Below, piece by piece: positions 6,451 through 12,590 of a stretch of 13,469 nucleotides of DNA (its first letter is position 1; every line of letters begins with the position of its first letter). Location: assembly GCA_002343325.1 (NCBI GenBank), contig DDSG01000121.1, positions 2,162 to 15,630 of the forward strand. The letters are read 5' to 3'. A program made the translations under genes and the position numbers. The notes under the pieces are model-generated. The model was not told the origin of the DNA. It did no database searches and was given only the letters and a program-made list of their open reading frames with translations. Source of the stretch: Phycisphaerales bacterium UBA2396 (GTDB taxonomy: Bacteria > Planctomycetota > Phycisphaerae > Phycisphaerales > UBA1924).

Positions 6451-8205
6451 ATGGGAACGATGATGCCGCTGGTCATGGCGTTGGGTGTGTCGACGATGAG
6501 TGTTGCCGGGCCGCCCGCGGCGACGCGGTCGGAGGCGTATGCACCGCGGGCGATGGCGGCGACGAGCCATCCACTGGCGACGCAGGCGGCGCTCGAGGTG
6601 ATGCGGGCGGGCGGGTCGGCGGTGGATGGTGCGATCGCGGCGAACGCGTGCCTTGGGCTCATGGAGCCGACGGGATGCGGGATCGGGGGAGATCTGTTCG
6701 CGATCGTGTGGGATCCGACGACGCGGCGGCTGCATGGATACAACGGGTCTGGGCGTTCGCCCGCGGGGGTGTCGCTCGATCGGTTGCGGGAGATCCTCTC
6801 GCGGGATGGGCTGAAGGAGATCCCGCGGGATGGGCCTCTGACGGTGACCGTGCCGGGCGCGGTGGACGGGTGGTTTGCGCTGCACGAGCGATTCGGCAAG
6901 GTCGGAATGTCCACGGTGCTGGGCCCGGCGATCGGGTATGCGCGGGAGGGGTTCCCGATGACGCCGGTGATCGCCGAAGGGTGGGCGACGAGCGCGCGGA
7001 AGTTCGGGCGTGAGCCGTATCGATTCCCGGGGTTTCTCGAGCAGTTTGTGCTGGGAGGGCCGCGAGAGCTCAAGCCCGGCGAGGAGCCGATGCCGCCCAA
7101 GGCCGGGGAGACGTGGAAGAACCCGCAGCTCGCGTCGACGTACGCGTCCTTGGCGGAGCGGGGTCGGGCTGCGTTCTATGAGGGTGAGATTCCGGCGGCG
7201 ATCGAGGGGACGTTGGCGCGGCAGTTGCGGGCGGGGTGGCTGACATCAGCGGATTTTGCGAACCATCGCGGGGAATGGGTCGAGCCGGTGAGCGCGAACT
7301 ATCGCGGGTATGACGTGTGGGAGCTGCCGCCGAACGGGCAGGGGATCGCGGCGTTGCAGATCCTGAAGATTCTGGAGGGGATGGACGTTCGATCGATGGG
7401 CTGGGGGAGCGCTGACCATGTTCACGCGTTCGTCGAGGCGAAGAAACTGGCGTTCGAAGACCGGGCGAAGTTTTACGCGGATCCGGCGTTCGCGAAGTCG
7501 CCGGTGCGCACGCTGATCAGCAGCGAGTACGCGAAAGAGCGGCGTTCGAAGATCGATATGACGAAGGCTGCCCGCGCGGTCGAGCCGGGCGTGATCCCCT
7601 CGGGTGCGGACACGGTGTATCTGACCGTGGCGGACGAGACTGGGATGATAGTGTCGCTGATCCAGTCGAACTACCGCGGGATGGGGTCGGGCGTGGTGCC
7701 GGCGGACGAGAGCGGCAGGACCTTCGGGTTCATGCTGCAGTCTCGCGGCGAGCAGTACGCGCTGGTCGAGGGGCACCCGAACGTGTACGCGCCGGCAAAG
7801 CGGCCGTTCCACACGATCATCCCGGCGTTCATCACGAAGGACGGGGAGCCCTGGATGTCGTTCGGGCTGATGGGCGGGGCGATGCAGCCTCAGGGGCATG
7901 CGCAGATCGTGATCAATCTTGTGGACTTCGGGATGACGTTGCAGCAGGCGGGCGATGTGCCGCGGATCCATCATGATGGCTCGACAGAGCCGGCGGGCGA
8001 GGTTCGCGCGATGTCGGACGGTGGTGTGCTGAACCTCGAGCCGGGATTCCCGGAGGCGACGCTGGCGGAACTCAGGAAGCGTGGGCACACGATCAAGCCT
8101 GCTTCCACGGCGATCTTCGGCGGATACCAGGCGATTCGCCGAGTGGCGGGCGGGTACGAAGGAGCGACCGAACGTCGCAAGGACGGGCACGCGGCGGGGT
8201 GGTGA
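6451..8205 (+). CDS. ggt: Gamma-glutamyltransferase (Ntn-hydrolase), exported
   Basis: Cleaves or transfers the gamma-glutamyl group of glutathione and related peptides, probably in the periplasm. It is made as a 584-residue proenzyme that cuts itself into large and small subunits. The N-terminus has a signal-like stretch (MMPLVMALGVSTMSVAG). ATG 6451 is taken as start; in-frame ATGs at 6460 and 6463 are alternatives, and GGGA at 6447-6450 would suit those better. Large-subunit marks include MAATSHPLATQAALEVMRAGGSAVDGAIAAN and EPTGCGIGGDLFAIVW. The self-cleavage site is before Thr388 in GADTVYLTVAD, matching TTHYSVVD of E. coli Ggt. The small subunit has NYRGMGSGVVP, KRPFHTIIPA and a LMGGAMQPQGHAQ oxyanion-loop segment typical of the YwrD-like branch. 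It begins 22 bases after the rtcB stop. Natural substrate is unproven. Confidence 0.92.
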   Translation: MGTMMPLVMALGVSTMSVAGPPAATRSEAYAPRAMAATSHPLATQAALEVMRAGGSAVDGAIAANACLGLMEPTGCGIGGDLFAIVWDPTTRRLHGYNGSGRSPAGVSLDRLREILSRDGLKEIPRDGPLTVTVPGAVDGWFALHERFGKVGMSTVLGPAIGYAREGFPMTPVIAEGWATSARKFGREPYRFPGFLEQFVLGGPRELKPGEEPMPPKAGETWKNPQLASTYASLAERGRAAFYEGEIPAAIEGTLARQLRAGWLTSADFANHRGEWVEPVSANYRGYDVWELPPNGQGIAALQILKILEGMDVRSMGWGSADHVHAFVEAKKLAFEDRAKFYADPAFAKSPVRTLISSEYAKERRSKIDMTKAARAVEPGVIPSGADTVYLTVADETGMIVSLIQSNYRGMGSGVVPADESGRTFGFMLQSRGEQYALVEGHPNVYAPAKRPFHTIIPAFITKDGEPWMSFGLMGGAMQPQGHAQIVINLVDFGMTLQQAGDVPRIHHDGSTEPAGEVRAMSDGGVLNLEPGFPEATLAELRKRGHTIKPASTAIFGGYQAIRRVAGGYEGATERRKDGHAAGW

Positions 8206-8233
8206 GCCGGCCGAGCCCGGGGATTCTCCGGGA

Positions 8234-8262
8234 TTGCGGGGTGGCGCGGGGCGCGGTAGCGT
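8234..8262 (+). promoter_or_regulatory. Candidate promoter of the four-helix membrane protein gene
   Basis: TTGCGG at 8234-8239, a 17-base spacer, then TAGCGT at 8257-8262, giving a leader of about 44 bases to the ATG at 8312. Just upstream, 8216-8232 forms a short CCCGG...CCGGG hairpin without a T-tract that could weakly end the ggt transcript. Confidence 0.4.
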
Positions 8263-8311
8263 GCCGTGGCCGCGATGTTGCTGCGCATCTTCGCGGCACT
8301 GGAGATCACTC

Positions 8312-8869
8312 ATGGAGTTCATTGGCGCGTTGTGGCATGCGATCCTGCTCGCGGCGTTGGCGGCGTGGTTCTGGTCGTTCCTGTCGTGGGCTGCGATGAA
8401 CCTCCACGGCCCGGAGTTCCGCAAGCTGCCCGACGAGGACGCGTTCTCAACTGCTTTGCGAGGGCTCAAAATCCCGCGCGGCGTGTACATGTTCCCGTAC
8501 GCGAGCGGAAAGGACGGCAGCTCCACCGAGTTTCGGAACAAGTGGAACGCCGGCCCGGTCGGCATGCTGCACGTCTGGACCCCGCATGTCAGTATGGCGA
8601 AGAACATGATCCTGACGTACCTGACCTACGTCGTCGCGTCGGTGCTGACGGCTTATGTGGCGTACGAGGTGCTCCCCGCGGGGAGCGAGTTCCTTCGGGT
8701 GTTCCGCATCGTCGGCACGATCGGCGTGCTCACGTACTGCATCGCGTTCATCCCCACGATGGTTTGGTTCCAGGGACAGCCGCGGGCGATGGCGATGGCG
8801 ATCATCGATGGGTTGGTGCAGGGGCTGTGCGTGGCGGCGGTGTTTGCATGGCTTTGGCCCGAGGCGTGA
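8312..8869 (+). CDS. Hypothetical four-helix inner-membrane protein
   Basis: 185 residues, no family recognised. The ATG at 8312 follows GGAG at 8301-8304 with a 7-base gap. Four hydrophobic segments are visible at about residues 5-28, 98-121, 129-153 and 160-182. A polar region at 30-97 between the first two holds KLPDEDAF, a GVYMFPYASGK segment and FRNKWNAGPVG. His9 and Trp8 lie in the first helix. The tight helix packing (small residues in AALAAW, DGLVQGLCVAA) suggests an integral membrane protein, with the 68-residue loop on one face. It sits between ggt and the zinc-ribbon membrane protein; no functional link can be read. Confidence 0.75.
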   Translation: MEFIGALWHAILLAALAAWFWSFLSWAAMNLHGPEFRKLPDEDAFSTALRGLKIPRGVYMFPYASGKDGSSTEFRNKWNAGPVGMLHVWTPHVSMAKNMILTYLTYVVASVLTAYVAYEVLPAGSEFLRVFRIVGTIGVLTYCIAFIPTMVWFQGQPRAMAMAIIDGLVQGLCVAAVFAWLWPEA

Positions 8870-8896
8870 AACTGGAACGGGCCGAGGGGTTGCCGG

Positions 8897-8902
8897 TATA
8901 GA
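8897..8902 (+). promoter_or_regulatory. -10-like hexamer directly before the zinc-ribbon gene
   Basis: TATAGA (then T) ends six bases before the GTG at 8909, with no Shine-Dalgarno between. CTGGAA at 8872-8877 might serve as a poor -35 (19-base spacer). This suggests a leaderless transcript. Confidence 0.4.
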
Positions 8903-8908
8903 TCCGTC

Positions 8909-9718
8909 GTGCTCAGGCGGGCATTCCAGATCGTGGCGGCGGTGGTGCTGGGCGTGCTCACGACCGTCGCGGTCGCGTGGGGGTTCGCGTGGCACGAGCG
9001 GGAGTTGACGCAGCCGTACCTGCTCCAACCGCCCGGCCCCAGGCTTGTGGTGCGGATCCCGCCTGGGGAGGCCCCAGAGCCGTATGAAGGGGGCGTGGTG
9101 GCGGTGGAGGTCGCTCGCTCGCCGGGGACCGCGTTGTGGAGCGTGTCGCGTCATGCGGGGGAAGGCCTTCCGGGCGACTTTGTGTCCCGGGGCGAGCTGA
9201 GCGTCCCCGGATGGGTTCGCCGTCGTGCGCTGACGTGGGAGTACGGCGTGCCCTGGGACGAGGCACGCGCCCTCGGCGGGACGCTGATCGCCCGCGGCTG
9301 GCCGATCCAGGTGCTGTGGTCGGATGTGCGTCACGCTCGCGCGGGTTCGATCATCGACAACGGGGCCCTCTACTTCAGCAAGCAGTTGGCGAAGTTCGGC
9401 CCCTCGGGGCGGATGGTGATCTACCCGATGGCGTCGGCGTTCGACGTGCCCTTCCCGCTGCGGCCGATCTGGGGGGCGTTCCTCGGTTGCTCCGCGGGAT
9501 ACGCCGGGGTGTGGTGGATCATCTGCCGCACGCCTGGCTGGATCGCCCGTGCGAGTCGTCGCCTCGGCGGCAGGTGCGTGGGGTGCGGATACTCCAAAGC
9601 GGGGCTTCTGGCGGGGGCTCCATGCCCCGAATGCGGGCGGGTCGCACAGCATCCGCCCCCGGCCCAACGCCCGTCCTCGGGAACAACGTCCTACGCTGTC
9701 GGCTCGTCCAAACCCTGA
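8909..9718 (+). CDS. Membrane-anchored protein with C-terminal zinc ribbon
   Basis: 269 residues, no named family. A hydrophobic segment at about 8-25 near a GTG start is followed by an external-looking domain (about 30-182). A second membrane segment lies at about 184-206 (IWGAFLGCSAGYAGVWWII), and a cytoplasmic tail carries a four-cysteine ribbon: Cys223/Cys226 in CVGCGY and Cys239/Cys242 in CPECG. Short CxxCGY...CPECG ribbons at the end of membrane proteins are common in Planctomycetota, usually without known function; here the spacer is 12 residues. The last 20 or so residues are Pro/Ser-rich and disordered-looking. Its stop is 11 bases before the FKBP start, and the FKBP Shine-Dalgarno overlaps the stop codon's last base, so the two may share a transcript. 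Confidence 0.75.
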   Translation: MLRRAFQIVAAVVLGVLTTVAVAWGFAWHERELTQPYLLQPPGPRLVVRIPPGEAPEPYEGGVVAVEVARSPGTALWSVSRHAGEGLPGDFVSRGELSVPGWVRRRALTWEYGVPWDEARALGGTLIARGWPIQVLWSDVRHARAGSIIDNGALYFSKQLAKFGPSGRMVIYPMASAFDVPFPLRPIWGAFLGCSAGYAGVWWIICRTPGWIARASRRLGGRCVGCGYSKAGLLAGAPCPECGRVAQHPPPAQRPSSGTTSYAVGSSKP

Positions 9719-9723
9719 AGGAG
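9718..9723 (+). promoter_or_regulatory. Shine-Dalgarno deciding the FKBP start
   Basis: AAGGAG with a 6-base gap to the ATG at 9730 is the clearest ribosome binding site in the window. It rules out longer in-frame starts, which would run through the zinc-ribbon gene. Confidence 0.75.
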
Positions 9724-9729
9724 TTTCTT

Positions 9730-10551
9730 ATGGCGTCGTCGCGTCTGATCGTCTCCCTGGTGCTGGCTGCCGGCGTGGTTGGTTCTGCCTTCGCGTTCCT
9801 GCAGCCCGGCGGCGCCCCGCCCGCGACGCTCCCCACGCTCCCCGCACAGCCGCCCGCCCCCAAGCCCGTGCCCGTTCCGACCGGCGAGGTCGTGAAGAAG
9901 ACCGAGCTCGAAGGCGGGCTCATCGCCGAGGATCTCAAGATCGGCGACGGGTACGAAGTCAAGAGCGGCGGCGCGGTGGTCGCCTTCTATCACGGCACGC
10001 TGAAGGACGGCAAGGTCTTCGATTCCGCGTTCGATCGCGGCGAAGCGGTGCCCTTCTCGCTCTCGGGCGTCATCGAGGGCTGGCAGAAGGGCGTGCCCGG
10101 GATGAAGGTCGGCGGCGTTCGTCGCCTCACGATCCCCGCCAAGATGGCCTATGGCGAGATGAGCCCCAGCCCCGACATTCCGGCCAACTCGGATCTCGTC
10201 TTCGTGATCCAGGTCGTCGATGCGCTGCAGGTCGAGGACGTCAAGGTCGGAGATGGCGAAGCTGTCGGCCCCAACTGCGTCTGCGTCACCACGCACACGA
10301 TCCTCGACAAGGACGGAAAGCAGATCGAGAAGACCGAGGACGGCAAGCCCTACGTCTGGCTGCCCGGCGAGTTCGCCGCGATGCAGTTCGGGCTCGACGG
10401 GATGAAGGTCGGCGGGAAGCGCAAGCTCGTGGTCCCCGCGCAGATGAACGAGACCGCGCCCGGCGTGCCCACCACCCGCCCCGCGAACGTGCCCCTGACG
10501 ATCGAGGTCGAGCTGGTCGCGTTGCGCAACCTGCCCTCGCGTCGCCGCTGA
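9730..10551 (+). CDS. Exported tandem FKBP-type peptidyl-prolyl isomerase
   Basis: Catalyses cis-trans isomerisation at proline bonds, assisting folding outside the cytoplasm. 273 residues: signal peptide 1-22 (cut after AFA), a Pro-rich linker (about 27-51), FKBP domain 1 (about 62-166) and a second FKBP-like domain (about 168-266). Domain 1 keeps the active-pocket residues aligned with FKBP12: Tyr87, Phe97, Asp98, Val114, Ile115, Trp118, Tyr141 and Phe158. Domain 2 repeats the GMKVGGKRKLVVPAQM framework but has lost the pocket Trp (LDGMKVG instead of EGWQKG) and the Tyr, so it is probably a degenerate copy with a structural or client-binding role. Codons are mainly C-ending (GTC, CTC, GCC), unlike the G-ending style of genes to the left. 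Its end is only 10 bases from the end of the convergent acetyltransferase gene. Confidence 0.92.
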   Translation: MASSRLIVSLVLAAGVVGSAFAFLQPGGAPPATLPTLPAQPPAPKPVPVPTGEVVKKTELEGGLIAEDLKIGDGYEVKSGGAVVAFYHGTLKDGKVFDSAFDRGEAVPFSLSGVIEGWQKGVPGMKVGGVRRLTIPAKMAYGEMSPSPDIPANSDLVFVIQVVDALQVEDVKVGDGEAVGPNCVCVTTHTILDKDGKQIEKTEDGKPYVWLPGEFAAMQFGLDGMKVGGKRKLVVPAQMNETAPGVPTTRPANVPLTIEVELVALRNLPSRRR

Positions 10552-10561
10552 GCCGCCGCCT

Positions 10562-11134
10562 TCAGAGCCGTGCCCGCAGCCGCTCACGCACCGCGGGCCA
10601 CTCTTCCGGCAGGATGCTGAAGAACACCGTGTCCCGGACGAAGCCGTCCGGTTGGATGCGGTGCTTTCTGAGCGTGCCCTCGCGGGCCGCGCCGAGCTTG
10701 GCGATCGCCCGCTGGCTGTGTTCGTTGCGCCCGTCGCACTTGAGCGTGACGCGAACGCACCCGAGCGATTCGAACGCGTGCGCAAGCAGCAGCATTTTGC
10801 TCTCGGGGTTGACGGCCGTGCCGCGGACCTCCGGGGCGTACCAGGTGCACCCGATCTCGACATGCTTGTGGGCTGGCTGCATGTCCATAAAGCTGCTCGA
10901 CCCGACGATCACGCCGTCCGAGTTACGGACCACGGCGAACGCCCGCTGATCGGGGCCGAGCAGACGGCCGACCACCCACTCGCGAAAGTCGGCGAGCGTC
11001 GGCCCCTTGGGCCAGTACAGAAAGTACCGGAAGGTCTCGGGCGGCGAAAAGGCAAAGTGCGCGTCGGCGTCGGCCTCGACCAAAGGCCGAAGCGTGACAT
11101 GCGTGCCGATGAGCGTGGGGGTGCACGGGAGCAT
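10562..11134 (-). CDS. GNAT N-acetyltransferase, RimJ/RimL type
   Basis: Transfers acetyl from acetyl-CoA to an amino group, often a protein N-terminus or small molecule; the substrate is not predictable. The start at 11134 gives MLPCTPTLIGTHVTLRPL, the usual beginning of the RimJ/RimL-like group (190 aa). An in-frame GTG at 11170 would add 12 residues and has a GAGGG about nine bases before it, so it remains possible. Seen are FAVVRNSDGVIVGSSSFMD (beta4), VEIGCTWYAPEVRGTAVNPE (the RGTAVN turn stands where the acetyl-CoA P-loop lies), LLLAHAFESLGCVRVTLKC and NEHSQRAIAKLGA, all typical. Convergent with the FKBP gene and divergent from the nuclease gene. A TACCCT on its strand (plus coordinates 11140-11145) lies five bases before the ATG. 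Confidence 0.9.
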   Translation of the reverse strand: MLPCTPTLIGTHVTLRPLVEADADAHFAFSPPETFRYFLYWPKGPTLADFREWVVGRLLGPDQRAFAVVRNSDGVIVGSSSFMDMQPAHKHVEIGCTWYAPEVRGTAVNPESKMLLLAHAFESLGCVRVTLKCDGRNEHSQRAIAKLGAAREGTLRKHRIQPDGFVRDTVFFSILPEEWPAVRERLRARL

Positions 11135-11230
11135 GGTGGAGGGTACGTCATGCCTCGATATCGCCCCCACCGTCAGAACCCTCGGAGACGTGGAGATCAG
11201 TCATCGCCGGACGACACCCGCCCGGCGTTG

Positions 11231-11236
11231 TATTCT
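11231..11236 (+). promoter_or_regulatory. -10-like hexamer directly before the nuclease gene
   Basis: TATTCT ends six bases before the ATG at 11243; no Shine-Dalgarno or good -35 is seen. It faces the acetyltransferase start across a 108-base divergent interval (11135-11242), which holds no other recognisable site. Confidence 0.4.
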
Positions 11237-11242
11237 GGTGCC

Positions 11243-12445
11243 ATGTCCCGAGCACATGAATCCGACCTTGAGTGTCTGGAACGTTTCGTCGCGGAGAACG
11301 ACGAGCTGCTCGAACTTGAAGAGCGCATCGGTCGGTTCAATGTGTTCGACGCTCTGGGCATTGCACGAGCGGAGATCAGACATAGCAACTTTCTGGCGTG
11401 GCTTCTGAACCCCAACGAAAGCCACGGGCAGGGTGACCTGTTCCTGAAGGCCGTGCTGATGGACATTTTGAGGCGGGCACGAAGGAACGATATCTCCGTA
11501 CCTATCTCCGCCGTTTCGCTGGATGGCGCGGAGTTTCGGGACGTGGAGATCCATCGCGAGTGGAAAGGAATTGATCTTCTCATCCGCTGCAGTGATCCGG
11601 CACTCGTCGTAACCATCGAGAACAAGGTCGACAGCGGCGAACACTCCGGGCAGCTCGGTCGCTACGAAGCCGTCGCCGAGGCGGACTTTGAGGGCATCCC
11701 CTCTCTGTTCGTCTTTCTCACACCGGACGGTCGGCACGCAAGCGACATCGACTGGACTCCCTACTCATACGCCGACATTTTCAGAGTTCTGTCCCGCGTA
11801 CGCAGACAGGCGGGGGGCTCTCTGGGTCCCGATGTTGCCATTTTCCTTGACCACTATCTCAATCTGATCGGAAGTCGCTTCATGGAAGATCCACATGTTC
11901 ACGACCTGTGCAGGAAGATCTATGCGAATCACAGGCGCGCGATTGACCTTCTGATCGAGCACGCGGGATCGCCCAAGCACGAGATACTCAAGCCGGTCAG
12001 AGACTGGCTCTCCACGAAGCACGAGTACATTCTTCGATCCAGTCCCCGAAATCTCCTATACCTCGTGCCCAGGTCCTGGGTCGGCTCGATCAGCGAAGCC
12101 AACGGCGAACCGAGTTCTCGTTCGCCCTGCGACATCTTCATCGAGGTCGAATCGTGGGGTGGCGAGGACAGCAACGCTTCGATCCGTGTTGTTGTTGGAA
12201 TAGGAGCAAACTCGGAACGTCGGCTGGAGGTGATCAATAGGCTCATGGCAGCCTCACCGATTCTCAAGATGCAGCGAAAGACCCCGAGCGCGAGCTGGAC
12301 TCGACTCGGATCAAAGACACTTCTCAAGTGGAAGAAGGACGAACAAATCAAAGCTGAGCTTATCGTTCCGGGGGTCGAGCAATACCTCAGCTCCATCCAC
12401 ACGGTCATGGAGAGCGTCCCGAGCATTCTCAAGGACCTGCTCTAG
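11243..12445 (+). CDS. PD-(D/E)XK nuclease superfamily protein (PDDEXK_4-like)
   Basis: Predicted metal-dependent nuclease, 400 residues, cytoplasmic. The N-terminal part shows the family lead-in: FNVFDALGIARAEIRHSNF, LAWLLNPNESHGQGDLFL. The catalytic core is GIDLLI (Asp111), then VVTIENKVDSGEH (Glu126, Lys128), then QLGRY (Gln137), so D...ExK is intact. Residues about 155-180 (PSLFVFLTPDG) look like the next core strand. The C-terminal 200 residues match nothing I know and could bind a target or partner. G+C is visibly lower than in neighbours: the row 11881-11940 has 32 G+C of 60, against 41 of 60 in 1381-1440. This suggests transfer. Such lone nucleases occur in defence and mobile regions, but there is no methylase or partner here, so a role in restriction or defence is a guess. 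Confidence 0.85.
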   Translation: MSRAHESDLECLERFVAENDELLELEERIGRFNVFDALGIARAEIRHSNFLAWLLNPNESHGQGDLFLKAVLMDILRRARRNDISVPISAVSLDGAEFRDVEIHREWKGIDLLIRCSDPALVVTIENKVDSGEHSGQLGRYEAVAEADFEGIPSLFVFLTPDGRHASDIDWTPYSYADIFRVLSRVRRQAGGSLGPDVAIFLDHYLNLIGSRFMEDPHVHDLCRKIYANHRRAIDLLIEHAGSPKHEILKPVRDWLSTKHEYILRSSPRNLLYLVPRSWVGSISEANGEPSSRSPCDIFIEVESWGGEDSNASIRVVVGIGANSERRLEVINRLMAASPILKMQRKTPSASWTRLGSKTLLKWKKDEQIKAELIVPGVEQYLSSIHTVMESVPSILKDLL

Positions 12446-12491
12446 GGCCGCCGATTCTCGAAGCACGGATCTGAACTCGCGGAGCGGAAAC

Positions 12492-12519
12492 AAAAGCCCC
12501 ACGGCATGCGTGGGGCTTT
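12492..12519 (-). terminator. Terminator of atpD, possibly bidirectional
   Basis: AAAGCCCCACG (12493-12503) pairs with CGTGGGGCTTT (12509-12519) around a GCATG loop. Read on the minus strand the stem is followed by TTTTG and then TTT, a good tract for atpD, whose stop is 72 bases upstream. On the plus strand only TTT follows, so it may serve the nuclease gene less well. The remaining bases of 12446-12590 hold nothing I recognise. Confidence 0.85.
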
Positions 12520-12590
12520 GGGTTCGTGAATCTCGGGAAACCGATCCGGTGTACGGTGGGACGACGACCTCGGGGCAAACCCGATCGCGC

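Noticed and set aside
8216..8232. Hairpin after ggt as an intrinsic terminator
   Set aside because: Short stem with a tiny loop and no T-tract; only mentioned as a weak possibility beside the next promoter.
10562..12445. Acetyltransferase plus nuclease as a two-gene toxin-antitoxin or defence system
   Set aside because: They are divergent, the GNAT protein is a full-length RimJ/RimL type rather than a TacT-like toxin with a ribbon-helix-helix partner, and nothing in the sequences links them.
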